Source: Rhodocyclaceae bacterium (GTDB taxonomy: Bacteria > Pseudomonadota > Gammaproteobacteria > Burkholderiales > Rhodocyclaceae). Taken from it: a stretch of 64,000 nt of DNA. The stretch lies in the NCBI GenBank assembly GCA_018261935.1, contig JAGTRP010000009.1, forward strand, positions 62,001-126,000. Direction: 5' to 3'. Of this stretch, positions 10,328 through 19,190 are shown piece by piece. The notes beneath the pieces are model-generated. The model saw nothing but the letters and a program-made list of their open reading frames with translations. It ran no database searches and had not been told where the DNA came from. Every line of letters begins with the position of its first letter. Position 1 is the first letter of the stretch. The position numbers were made by a program, and so were the translations under genes.

Positions 10328-11016
10328 GCCTCCGGAAGGTGCGAATCTGGGATCTGCCGACCCGCCTGTTCCACTGGCTCCTGGCCCTGGCCGTCGCCGC
10401 CGCCTATTTCACCGGCGAGACCGGGGGCAATTGGCTGGTCTGGCATGGCCGGCTGGGCCTGTTCATCGTCGGCCTGGTCGTCTTCCGGCTGGTGTGGGGC
10501 CAGGTCGGCTCCACCTACGCCCGCTTCGCCACCTTCTTCCCGACCCCGGCCAAGGTGAAGGCCTATCTCTCCGGGAGCTGGCGCGGCCTCGGCCACAACC
10601 CCCTGGGCGCCCTCTCGGTCTTCGGCCTTCTGGCCCTGGTCGGCCTGCAGGCCGCCAGCGGGCTCTTCGCCTACAACGACGACATCGGCTACGAGGGCTA
10701 TCTTTACGCCCTCGTCCCGACCGGCATCGGCGAAGGGGCGACCCGTCTCCACCACAAGATTTTCGACCTGCTGCTGATCCTGGTGGTGCTCCATGTGGCC
10801 GCCATCGCCTTCTACGCCCGGATCAAGAAAGACAACCTGGTGCTGCCCATGATTACCGGCAACAAGGCAGCCGAGACCGGTGAACCGGCCCGGGGCGGCG
10901 GCCTCGCCGCCTTCGTCCTGGCCCTCGCCCTGGCCGTTGCCGCCGCCTGGGCGGCCTCCGGCCCCTGGATCACCCCACCGCCGCCACCGCCCCCCGCCGC
11001 CACGCCGGCGTGGTAG
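10324..11016 (+). CDS. cytochrome b561-type membrane protein
   Basis: A 230-aa dihaem b-type cytochrome of the cytochrome b561/hydrogenase b-subunit type, expected to move electrons across or into the inner membrane. Four main hydrophobic helices are visible. Candidate haem-ligand histidines sit in LFHWLLAL (about residue 16), WHGRLGLF (about 40), TRLHHKIFD (about 142) and LVVLHVAAI (about 157). After a short cytoplasmic stretch comes a fifth hydrophobic segment (LAAFVLALALAVAAAWAA) and an odd C-terminal run of seven prolines. It is translationally coupled to secF. Electron donor and acceptor are unknown; a cytochrome c' gene lies just beyond, on the opposite strand. Confidence 0.85.
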   Translation: MSLRKVRIWDLPTRLFHWLLALAVAAAYFTGETGGNWLVWHGRLGLFIVGLVVFRLVWGQVGSTYARFATFFPTPAKVKAYLSGSWRGLGHNPLGALSVFGLLALVGLQAASGLFAYNDDIGYEGYLYALVPTGIGEGATRLHHKIFDLLLILVVLHVAAIAFYARIKKDNLVLPMITGNKAAETGEPARGGGLAAFVLALALAVAAAWAASGPWITPPPPPPPAATPAW

Positions 11017-11024
11017 GCACCAAC

Positions 11025-11055
11025 AAAAAGGCCGCCTCGTTTGGGCGGCCTTTTT
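11025..11055. terminator. bidirectional intrinsic terminator
   Basis: AAAAAGGCCGCC (11025-11036), a 7-nt loop and GGCGGCCTTTTT (11044-11055) form a 12-bp stem with T-runs in both directions. It separates the converging cytochrome b561 and cytochrome c' genes and can serve both. Confidence 0.9.
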
Positions 11056-11072
11056 GTTTCGGGTGCTTCCGG

Positions 11073-11531
11073 TTAGTGATCGTCTTTCCGGAATTTCTCG
11101 TGGCAAGACTTGCAGGTCTCGCCCACTTTATTGAACTGGGCCTTGACTGCCGCGGCATCGCCGCTGGCGGCCACCTTGGCGAGCTCGTTGGCTTCCTTGT
11201 TGAAGGCCATGGCCACCTTGCCCACACCTTCCTTGTCGGTGAAGAGTTCGGGCTTGGCCTCGGTCTCCTTCCAGCCCTTGCCCTTGTCCGTACCCGGCGC
11301 GTAGAGGGCGCCCATACCGGAATTGGCAATGGCCTGGATGGCGTTGGCGGCCTTCAGCACCTCGTCCTTGTTGAACTGGCCTTCGACATTCGCCTTGATG
11401 CGGGTCATGTTCCAGGCCATGAAGGTGTAGCCGGACTGGCGCCACTTGATCAGGTTCTCAGGCCTGGCCTGGGCGAAGGCTGTGCCTGCCAGGGTCACTG
11501 CGGCGAGGGCGACGGCAACTTTGCGTTTCAT
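11073..11531 (-). CDS. cytochrome c'
   Basis: A 152-aa periplasmic class II cytochrome. A signal peptide (MKRKVAVALAAVTLAGTAFA) precedes a four-helix-bundle sequence beginning RPENLIKWRQSGYTFMAWNM, and the single haem site CKSCHEKFR lies at the C-terminus, as this family requires. Proteins of this family bind gases such as NO and CO and often help NO tolerance; that role is inferred from the family. The start is the ATG just before the signal peptide; a longer open frame upstream has no signal features. Confidence 0.93.
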   Translation of the reverse strand: MKRKVAVALAAVTLAGTAFAQARPENLIKWRQSGYTFMAWNMTRIKANVEGQFNKDEVLKAANAIQAIANSGMGALYAPGTDKGKGWKETEAKPELFTDKEGVGKVAMAFNKEANELAKVAASGDAAAVKAQFNKVGETCKSCHEKFRKDDH

Positions 11532-11671
11532 CCTTGTTCTCCGTGGTATCGACGACATTTGTCGGGTCGAAATTATAGCCAGATACGAGGAGTTGACGCG
11601 GCTCAACTCCCGCCCGCCGGTAAACCCTTAGGATGGCGGCCTTTCGACAACAGCATAACGGGGGGATGACA

Positions 11672-12968
11672 ATGGCCAGCGGCATTGAGCCTATCGAACG
11701 CGCCAGCCGGGACGAGATCGCAGCGCTGCAGCTGGAGCGGCTGCGATGGTCCCTCCGGCACGCCTACGATAACGTGCCCCATTACCGGCACAAGTTCGAC
11801 GCCCACGGGGTCCGGCCGGAAGACCTGAAAAGCCTTTCCGACCTCGCCAGGTTCCCGTTCACGGTCAAGCAGGACCTGCGGGACAACTATCCCTTCGGCC
11901 TCTTCGCCGTGCCCATGCGGGACATCGCCCGCATCCACGCTTCCAGCGGCACCACCGGCAAGCAGACGGTGGTGGGCTACACCAAGAACGACCTCGACAT
12001 GTGGGCCGGGGTCATGGCCCGTTCCCTGCGGGCAGCCGGCGCCGGCCCCGACGACATCGTCCACGTGGCCCACGCCTACGGGCTCTTCACCGGCGGCTTC
12101 GGCGTCCATTACGGGGCCGAGCGCCTGGGCTGCGCCGTGGTGCCCATGGGCGGCGGCCAGACCGCCAAGCAGGTGCAGCTCATCCGGGACTTCCGTCCGA
12201 CCATGATCATCGCCACGCCCTCCTACGCCCTCAACCTGGCGGACGAATTCGTCCGCCAGGGGCTGGACCCGGCCGCCTGCAGCCTGCGCATCGGCTGCTT
12301 CGGGGCCGAGCCCTGGGGCGAGGGGCATGCGGGCCGAAATCCAGTCCCGCCTGGGCATCGACGCCATGGACCTCTACGGGCTGTCGGAAGTGGTGGGCCC
12401 CGGGGTGGGGTGCGAATGCATCGAGTCCAAGGACGGGCCGGTCATCTGGGAAGACCATTTCTATCCGGAAATCATCGACCCGGAAACCGGCGTGCCCGTG
12501 GCCGACGGCCAGCCCGGCGAACTAGTGTTCACCTCCCTGACCAAGGAGGCCCTGCCCATCATCCGCTACCGGACCCGGGATCTCTCCCGCCTGCTGCCGC
12601 CCACGTCCCGCTCCTTCCGCCGCATCGCCAAGATCACCGGACGCTCCGACGACATGCTCATCATCCGCGGGGTCAACCTTTTCCCGGGCCATATCGAGGA
12701 GCTGATCCTCAAGGACAGCAAGCTGTCGGGCCACTACCTCCTGGAGGTCTTCCGGGAAGGTCCCCTGGACCAGATGGAGGTGATGGTGGAGGTAAAGCCG
12801 GAGTTCGCCCACGCCAGCGCCGACATGAAGCAGGTGGTCGAGCGCGACCTGCAGCACGGCATCAAGTCCTGGCTGGGCGTCACCACCCGGGTGCGGGTCC
12901 TCGACCCGGGCCACCTCCCCCGCCCCGAGGGCAAGGCCCGGCGGGTGATCGACAAGCGCACCCTGTGA
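11672..12968 (+). pseudogene. paaK: phenylacetate-CoA ligase, frameshifted
   Basis: Adenylate-forming enzyme that would activate phenylacetate (or a related aryl acid) to its CoA ester. The first part reads from about 11672 (MASGIEPIERASRDEI) through ASSGTTGKQT and FGAEPWGEG. The frame then shifts, and the rest continues from MRAEIQSRLGIDAMDLYGLSEV (12327) through YRTRDLSRLL, GRSDDMLIIRGVNLFPGHIEE and the lysine-bearing end LPRPEGKARRVIDK to the stop at 12966-12968. Removing one G from the GGGG run at 12322-12325 restores a continuous ligase of normal length (about 431 aa). Both halves keep all family motifs, so the event is recent or is a sequencing error. The unshifted frame runs on to 13000 as meaningless sequence. 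ATG 11666 is an alternative start; 11672 has better spacing from the GGGGG ribosome site. Confidence 0.9.
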
Positions 12969-13016
12969 GGGCAATTAAGGCGTCATTAATATTTGGTTGA
13001 CTAAACTGCTATGGTA

Positions 13017-13036
13017 TTCCGCCGCCGGCGGCGGAA
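13017..13036. promoter_or_regulatory. perfect 20-bp palindrome upstream of the His-rich exported protein
   Basis: TTCCGCCGCCGGCGGCGGAA is exactly self-complementary with no spacer. It sits 32 nt before the ATG of the next gene, just after an A+T-rich stretch (12973-13016) that probably holds the promoter. It could be an operator or a 5'-UTR hairpin; there is no T-run for termination. Confidence 0.4.
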
Positions 13037-13068
13037 CACCCCTTTCTTCAACCGTGGAGGATCGCCAG

Positions 13069-13530
13069 ATGAAATCGACACTGCCCGCCCTGCTTGCCGC
13101 CCTTGCCTTCGTCCTGTGCCCGCCCGTCCAGGCCCATGAGCACCATGATTCCCACGGGCCGCAAAAGCCGACGCTCAACGCCGGCAAGAAATGGGAAACC
13201 GACGCCCCGCTGCGCCAGGCCATGGACCAGATCAACCAGGCCATGGCTGCCGCCCTCCCCCGCATCCACGAGAAACGCTTCAGCGAAACAGACTACCGGG
13301 GACTGGCGGACACCATCGGCAAATCGGTCGGGTACGCCATCGAGAACTGCAAGCTGCAGCCGGAGGCCGATGCCGTGCTGCACGGCGTCATCGCCGATCT
13401 GAATGGGGGGGCCGAGGCCATGGCTGGGAAGGGCGACGCCTCCCGCCATGCGGGCGCGGTCAAGGTGCTGCAGGCGCTGAAATCCTACGGCCGCTACTTC
13501 GACCACCCGGGCTGGAAGGCGGCCGGCTGA
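13069..13530 (+). CDS. exported His-rich helical protein, function unknown
   Basis: A 153-aa protein with a signal peptide ending near PPVQA and a mature N-terminus rich in histidine (HEHHDSHGP), which suggests metal binding. The remainder is amphipathic helix (LRQAMDQINQAMAAALPRIHEKRF...), ending in YGRYFDHPGWK. The pattern suggests a small periplasmic helical bundle. There is no CxxCH haem site, so it is not a cytochrome c'. The ATG at 13069 follows a GGAGG ribosome site; the frame is open further upstream but runs through the palindrome. The family is not recognised. Confidence 0.75.
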   Translation: MKSTLPALLAALAFVLCPPVQAHEHHDSHGPQKPTLNAGKKWETDAPLRQAMDQINQAMAAALPRIHEKRFSETDYRGLADTIGKSVGYAIENCKLQPEADAVLHGVIADLNGGAEAMAGKGDASRHAGAVKVLQALKSYGRYFDHPGWKAAG

Positions 13531-13539
13531 AACCGGCGC

Positions 13540-13857
13540 CTACAGGGCGAAGACGTTCTTGGTGCGCAGGGTCCCCTGCGCAGCGGCCAGCTCGATCAGG
13601 CGGTCGATATTGGGATGCTTGCCGGGGTGGGCGCGGGCATCGTCGGTGTGCTCGGCGTACAGCTCCAGGCCCTTTCTCGCGGCTTCCGGGGTAATGGCGC
13701 CGTAGGTCTGGGCCAGGTGGTTGTACACCGCCACGGAGCCGGCGCTGCCCGGCTTGTTCTCGATGGCGGCGACCACGTTGCCCTCGGCATCCAGCAGATT
13801 GATGGCGGCCAGGTGGGAAATGCCCGGCAGCTTCTTCAGGTTTTCGGCAAAACTCAT
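13540..13857 (-). CDS. conserved small protein, DUF2322-like
   Basis: A 105-aa cytoplasmic protein (MSFAENLKKLPGISHLAAI...) with no signal or membrane segment. It resembles the short uncharacterised DUF2322 family as I remember it (LLDAEGNVVAAIENKPGSAG, YNHLAQTYGAITPEAARKGL, HPGKHPNIDRL). It is the last gene of the run purB, zinc-ribbon protein, this gene. The start ATG lies 3 nt after the preceding stop. A longer open frame on this strand overlaps the zinc-ribbon gene and is not real. No function can be assigned. Confidence 0.75.
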   Translation of the reverse strand: MSFAENLKKLPGISHLAAINLLDAEGNVVAAIENKPGSAGSVAVYNHLAQTYGAITPEAARKGLELYAEHTDDARAHPGKHPNIDRLIELAAAQGTLRTKNVFAL

Positions 13858-13859
13858 CT

Positions 13860-14128
13860 TCAATTTCTTTTGGCTTTGACCAGCCCCAGGATGAGGCCGG
13901 TGGTGAAGGTTGCCACCGGAACGGCGAAGGCGATGGCCTTGATGCCGCGCTCGGGGCCATAGACATAGAGCAGGAGAGCCGCCGGAATCAGCCCCAGGGC
14001 GAGGCCGATCAGCCCCCCCTTGATGCCGCCGCGGATGATCTCCTTCTCCCCCGCGCTGCCGCCGGCCACGCAGAACGGGCAGTAGATGGCGCCTTCCGGC
14101 ACCTCCTGCCCGCACTTGGCGCACTTCA

Positions 14129-14129
<1 letters not shown>
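13860..14129 (-). CDS. zinc-ribbon membrane protein
   Basis: An 89-aa protein with an N-terminal zinc ribbon (MKCAKCGQEVPEGAIYCPFC, two CxxC pairs) followed by two hydrophobic segments (GLIGLALGLIPAALLLYVYG and AIAFAVPVATFTTGLILGLV). The start overlaps the purB stop as TGATG, so it is coupled to purB. The architecture is common in proteins of unknown function; the ribbon probably faces the cytoplasm. Confidence 0.7.
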
Positions 14130-15535
<1,406 letters not shown>

Positions 15536-15595
15536 TCACCTCCCGCCGCAAACCGCTGATATCTTTAGGATCCGTTGGATCGGGAACCAGTAGGC

Positions 15596-15601
15596 TATAA
15601 T
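15596..15601 (+). promoter_or_regulatory. consensus -10 box for the GST gene
   Basis: TATAAT, a perfect sigma-70 -10 hexamer, lies 33 nt before the ATG. The best -35 candidate is TTGGAT at 15575-15580 with a short 15-nt spacer, so promoter strength is uncertain. Confidence 0.5.
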
Positions 15602-15633
15602 CCGCGCTTCCCACCAAGCAATACGAGAACCCC

Positions 15634-16242
15634 ATGAAGCTGATCGGATCCCTGACCAGTCCCTACGTCCGCAAGGTCCGCATTGTCCTGGCCGAAAAGA
15701 AGATCGAGTACGATTTCGTGATCGATTCGCCCTGGCTGGACGGCAGCGCCGTTCCGGACATCAATCCCCTGGGCAAGATCCCGGTTCTGGTATTGGACGA
15801 CGACAACCCCCTCTTCGATTCCCGGGTCATCGTCGAGCACATCGACAACGTCACCCCCAACAACAAGCTTTTCCCCGCCACGAACCGGGAGCGCACCGAG
15901 GTCAAGCGCTGGGAAGCCCTGGCCGACGGCATCTGCGACGCCGCCGCAGCCGCCTTCCTGGAAGCCAAGCGCCCGGCCGGCCAGCAGAGCGCCGAGTGGA
16001 TCGCCCGCCAGCGGGACAAGATCGCCCGCGGCCTGGAATTCATGGCCCGGGAATACGGCGAGAAGGCCCATTGCATGGGCACCCACTTCTCCCTGGCCGA
16101 CATCGCCGTGGGGGCCGCCCTGGGCTACCTGGCCTTCCGCTTCCCCGACATCGACTGGCGGGAAACCCACCCCAACCTGGCCCGGCTCTACGACAAACTG
16201 ATGCAGCGCCCGTCCTTCGCGGACACCGTGCCGCGGGACTGA
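15634..16242 (+). CDS. glutathione S-transferase family protein
   Basis: A 202-aa cytosolic GST-fold protein. The N-terminal thioredoxin-like domain (MKLIGSLTSPYVRKVRIVLAEKKIEY) has the usual SPYVRKV start and the glutathione-contact segments GKIPVLV and DSRVIVEHID. The helical C-terminal domain contains FSLADIAVGAALGYL. The sequence is closest in style to bacterial GSTs used in detoxification or stress; the substrate cannot be predicted. It is monocistronic: its own -10 box lies upstream and a strong terminator follows. Confidence 0.88.
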   Translation: MKLIGSLTSPYVRKVRIVLAEKKIEYDFVIDSPWLDGSAVPDINPLGKIPVLVLDDDNPLFDSRVIVEHIDNVTPNNKLFPATNRERTEVKRWEALADGICDAAAAAFLEAKRPAGQQSAEWIARQRDKIARGLEFMAREYGEKAHCMGTHFSLADIAVGAALGYLAFRFPDIDWRETHPNLARLYDKLMQRPSFADTVPRD

Positions 16243-16254
16243 ACCCGAAACGAC

Positions 16255-16280
16255 AAGGGCGCCGACGGCGCCCTTTCCTT
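16255..16280 (+). terminator. intrinsic terminator after the GST gene
   Basis: AAGGGCGCC (16255-16263), loop GAC, GGCGCCCTT (16267-16275), followed by TCCTTTT. It lies 12 nt past the stop codon. Confidence 0.85.
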
Positions 16281-16303
16281 TTGCCGGACCGGTTCGGCAG
16301 GAT

Positions 16304-17005
16304 TCAGCAGTAGCGCTCCAAATCCCGCAGGGAACGGCCGTAGCAATGGCTCATCTGCTCATCGCTATAGCGGTGGGCGGCACCCACAGGGCAGCTCAGG
16401 CGCGCGAGGCAGGTATTCCTGCAGGCGGACCCGGCCTGGATTCGGTAGGCGGCGCATTTCTTCAGGTCGAATCCGCCCTCCAGGGCGGCGCCGGGACAAG
16501 TGGCGATGCAGACCTTGGCGGCACAGCGCAGGCAGGGGGATCCCCCCGGAACCGGCCGGGAAGGCTCGAAGGCCGTATCGGCGAGGACCACCGCCCGATA
16601 GGCGTACCAGGAACCCCACTCCGGATCGATGCCCACCATGAACGGGGATGGACGGTGCCAACCGGCCAGTTTCCCCAATTGCTGAAGGCCGATCGGATAA
16701 GGGCCGGGATAGATTATTTCGTAGCGCCGCCCGGGCAGATGGCGGGAAAACCAGTCCTTGACGACCCGGACGGAAAAATCATCGATGGGGTTTTCGGAAT
16801 CGATACCGGAAGCCTGGACGGCATCCCACAACCTTTTCCCGGCGTGGCCGATCAAGAGGAGCTGCCGATATTGCCCCAGGCCGTTGAAACGCTCTTGCAG
16901 CGGCACGGCAAGCCCGGCCGGCAGATCGCCGATATTGAAAAACGCCTGCCGATTCAGTCCCGCCTCATTCAGCAGTCCCAGATCTACTGTCTTGAATTCG
17001 TCCAT
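16304..17005 (-). CDS. 4Fe-4S ferredoxin-type protein, QueG-like iron-sulfur region
   Basis: A 233-aa cytoplasmic protein. The C-terminal third carries two cysteine clusters, CLRCAAKVCIATCPG and, after KKCAAYRIQ, CRNTCLARLSCPVG, enough for two [4Fe-4S] centres arranged as in the ferredoxin half of epoxyqueuosine reductase (QueG). The N-terminal part (FNIGDLPAGLAVPLQERF...) does not match the full cobalamin-binding QueG domain that I know, and the protein is shorter than QueG. It is therefore more likely a paralogue of unknown role. The last cysteine is the C-terminal residue. The start is ATG 17005; the longer open frame crosses the hns terminator. Confidence 0.7.
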   Translation of the reverse strand: MDEFKTVDLGLLNEAGLNRQAFFNIGDLPAGLAVPLQERFNGLGQYRQLLLIGHAGKRLWDAVQASGIDSENPIDDFSVRVVKDWFSRHLPGRRYEIIYPGPYPIGLQQLGKLAGWHRPSPFMVGIDPEWGSWYAYRAVVLADTAFEPSRPVPGGSPCLRCAAKVCIATCPGAALEGGFDLKKCAAYRIQAGSACRNTCLARLSCPVGAAHRYSDEQMSHCYGRSLRDLERYC

Positions 17006-17014
17006 TCCGCCGCA

Positions 17015-17043
17015 CAAAAAACAAAAGCCGCCGCAGCGGCTTT
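17015..17043 (-). terminator. intrinsic terminator downstream of hns
   Basis: AAAGCCGC (17024-17031), loop CGCA and GCGGCTTT (17036-17043). Read leftward, the stem is followed by a T-rich tail (TTTTGTTTTTTG), which places it as the terminator of the hns transcript. Confidence 0.85.
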
Positions 17044-17064
17044 CCAAATCCTTGGAGAATCGCC

Positions 17065-17376
17065 TTACCCGGCCTTCAACTGATCCAGGGAGCCGCCGTT
17101 CTGGACAAACTCCTGCACCCATTTCGGCTGCCGCCCCCGGCCCGTCCAGGACAGGTCGGCATTGCCGGGATGCCGATACTTCACCGCCACCGGAGCCCGG
17201 AGCTTTTTCACTCCACCGCCAACCAATTCGTCCAGGGCGAAGCCACGCTCGGCGGCAATCGCTTCGATTTCCTTCAGGACCCTGACTTTTTCGTCCTTTT
17301 GGCGGCGCTCGATCTCTTTCGGAATCTGGGTAAGAAGACGCTTCAAATCAGCGAGGGACAGAGAGGAAATATCCAT
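17065..17376 (-). CDS. H-NS family nucleoid-associated DNA-binding protein
   Basis: A 103-aa H-NS-type protein that would bind A+T-rich DNA and silence foreign genes. The N-terminal half is a coiled-coil oligomerisation region (LADLKRLLTQIPKEIERRQKDEK...). The C-terminal domain has the family signature YRHPGNADLSWTGRGRQPKWVQEF, where the GRGRQP loop enters the minor groove. The gene sits between two leftward terminators, so it is its own transcription unit, and its upstream region is A+T-rich with a tandem repeat. Confidence 0.93.
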   Translation of the reverse strand: MDISSLSLADLKRLLTQIPKEIERRQKDEKVRVLKEIEAIAAERGFALDELVGGGVKKLRAPVAVKYRHPGNADLSWTGRGRQPKWVQEFVQNGGSLDQLKAG

Positions 17377-17461
17377 GGGAATTCACCATAAGTAAGTGTT
17401 AGCCCAAATATTATCTTATAAAGACAGCGATACTGCTTATTTCGTTCCGGAAAATCAAATC

Positions 17462-17496
17462 CGCCTTATAACCCGCCTGTCGCCTTATATCCCGCC
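17462..17496. repeat. tandem direct repeat upstream of hns
   Basis: CGCCTTATAACCCGCC (17462-17477) and CGCCTTATATCCCGCC (17481-17496) match at 15 of 16 positions with a period of 19 bp, close to two helical turns. The pair lies about 85-120 bp upstream of the hns start in an otherwise A+T-rich stretch, where a regulator site would be expected. Confidence 0.6.
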
Positions 17497-17512
17497 ATTA
17501 ACCTGATGGCAT

Positions 17513-17538
17513 GAAAAAGGCCGTGAATAACACGGCCT
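17513..17538 (-). terminator. intrinsic terminator after mnmA
   Basis: AGGCCGTG (17518-17525), loop AATAA, CACGGCCT (17531-17538). Read leftward, the stem is followed by TTTTC. It lies 10 nt past the mnmA stop. Confidence 0.88.
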
Positions 17539-17547
17539 CGGATATTC

Positions 17548-18645
17548 TCAGCGAATGATGCCGCCCCCCAGGCAAACCCGGGATTCGTAGAGGACCACCG
17601 ACTGTCCCGGCGTCAGCGCCCATTGGGGCTCGGCGAATTTCGCCCGGCAGGTTTCCCCGTCCACCCGCTCCACTTCACAGGGCTGGTCCGCTGTCCGGTA
17701 GCGGGGCTTGGCGGTGTAGACCCAATGGGTGTGGGGCGCCCGGCCGGAGACCCAGGAAAGCTGCTCCGCCACCAGCTCGTCGGTGTAGAGGGCCGGATGG
17801 TCGTGGCCCTGGACCACGTAGAGGATGTTCTTCTCCATGTCCTTGCCGGCCACGAACCAGGCGTCGTGGTCGCCGCCCCCGGGCTGGCCCTTGTCCTTGA
17901 TGCCGCCGATATGCAGGCCCTTCCGCTGCCCCAGGGTGTGGTACATGAGGCCGTCGTGCTCCCCCAGCACCTTGCCGTCGTCCAGGCGGCGGATCTCGCC
18001 CTTTTTCGGCGGCAGGTAGCGCATGAGGAAATCCTTGAAGGGCCGCTCGCCGATAAAGCAGATGCCGGTGGAGTCCTTCTTGGTGGCGACGTGGAGCCCC
18101 TCCTCCGCGGCGATCTTGCGCACGTCCCGCTTGTACATGTCGGCCAGGGGGAAGAGGGCCTTGGATAGCTGGGCCTGGTTGAGGCGGTAAAGGAAATAGC
18201 TCTGGTCCTTGGTGCCATCCTCGGCCTTCAGGAGCTGGAATTGGCCGTCGAATTCCCGCACCCCGGCATAGTGGCCGGTGGCAATCTTGTCGGCCCCCAG
18301 CTTGAGGGCATGGTCGAGGAAGGCCTTGAACTTGATTTCCGAGTTGCACAGGATGTCCGGGTTCGGCGTGCGGCCGGCCTGGTATTCCTTGAGGAATTCG
18401 GCAAAGACCCGCTCCCGGTATTCGGCGGCAAAATTGACCACCTCGACGTCGATGCCGATGCGGTCGGCAACGCTCATGACGTCGATGAGATCCTGGCGGG
18501 ACGAGCAGTATTCCTCGGTATCGTCGTCCTCCCAGTTCTTCATGAACAGGCCGATCACCTTCCAGCCCTGGCGTTTCAGGAGGAGCGCCGCGACGGAAGA
18601 ATCGACGCCGCCGGACAGGCCGACCACCACGGTTTTGTTCGACAT
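17548..18645 (-). CDS. mnmA: tRNA-specific 2-thiouridylase
   Basis: MnmA (365 aa) puts sulfur on uridine-34 of tRNA-Lys, -Glu and -Gln. It starts with the PP-loop [15 protein letters not shown] that binds ATP. The two catalytic cysteines are in [12 protein letters not shown] (about residue 102) and [11 protein letters not shown] (about 199). The C-terminal barrel runs through [11 protein letters not shown] to the end. Length matches the family. The next gene upstream on this strand, nudJ, ends 7 nt before its start, a pairing common in proteobacteria. Confidence 0.97.
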   Translation of the reverse strand: MSNKTVVVGLSGGVDSSVAALLLKRQGWKVIGLFMKNWEDDDTEEYCSSRQDLIDVMSVADRIGIDVEVVNFAAEYRERVFAEFLKEYQAGRTPNPDILCNSEIKFKAFLDHALKLGADKIATGHYAGVREFDGQFQLLKAEDGTKDQSYFLYRLNQAQLSKALFPLADMYKRDVRKIAAEEGLHVATKKDSTGICFIGERPFKDFLMRYLPPKKGEIRRLDDGKVLGEHDGLMYHTLGQRKGLHIGGIKDKGQPGGGDHDAWFVAGKDMEKNILYVVQGHDHPALYTDELVAEQLSWVSGRAPHTHWVYTAKPRYRTADQPCEVERVDGETCRAKFAEPQWALTPGQSVVLYESRVCLGGGIIR

Positions 18646-18652
18646 CGGGACC

Positions 18653-19099
18653 TCAGGCGTAATGGGTGATGAGTTCCAGGGGATAGCGCTTGCCCGCCAG
18701 CTCGTCCTCGATGCATTGGAGGATCAGGGGGCTGCGGTGGCGGGCGGCGGTGGCCCGGACTTCGTCCAGGGTCAGCCAGCGGGCGGCGACGATGCCCTCG
18801 TCCAGCTTGCGCTCGGGGTCGAAGCCCCGCAACTCGCCGCCGAAGGCGAAGCGCAGGTAGGTGATGTCCTTCTCCGGATGCCGCCAGTTGTAGATGCCCA
18901 CCAGGTGGGTGGGCCTGAAGTCGTAGGCGGTTTCCTCGAGGGCTTCGCGGACGACGGCGTCCGCCAGGGACTCGCCGCACTCCAGATGCCCGGCCGGCTG
19001 GTTGAACTGGAGGCCGGCATCGGTCTCCTCCTCGACCAGAAGAAACTTGCCGTCGCGCTGGACGACGGCGGCGACGGTGACATTGGGTTTCCAAACCAT
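18653..19099 (-). CDS. nudJ: NUDIX hydrolase, NudJ-like phosphatase
   Basis: A 148-aa NUDIX hydrolase. The Nudix box is intact ([25 protein letters not shown], around residues 37-61: G-x5-E-x7-REALEET). The N-terminus ([23 protein letters not shown]) and the HLVGIYNW and [12 protein letters not shown] segments resemble NudJ, which hydrolyses thiamine pyrophosphate precursors and nucleoside di- and triphosphates. Its position beside mnmA supports that name. It probably forms a two-gene unit with mnmA. Confidence 0.85.
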   Translation of the reverse strand: MVWKPNVTVAAVVQRDGKFLLVEEETDAGLQFNQPAGHLECGESLADAVVREALEETAYDFRPTHLVGIYNWRHPEKDITYLRFAFGGELRGFDPERKLDEGIVAARWLTLDEVRATAARHRSPLILQCIEDELAGKRYPLELITHYA

Positions 19100-19190
19100 G
19101 CTGATCTACCGATTGGGGGGAAAGCCATTATTTTACCGGACGAAATCGGCTAAAATTGTCGCTTTTGACGCTGCATACGGAGACGACAAC

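Noticed and set aside
12330-13000. A genuine alternative C-terminus for the phenylacetate-CoA ligase in the unshifted frame
   Set aside because: That frame gives Arg/Pro/Gly-rich nonsense, while the shifted frame carries all the expected C-terminal motifs.
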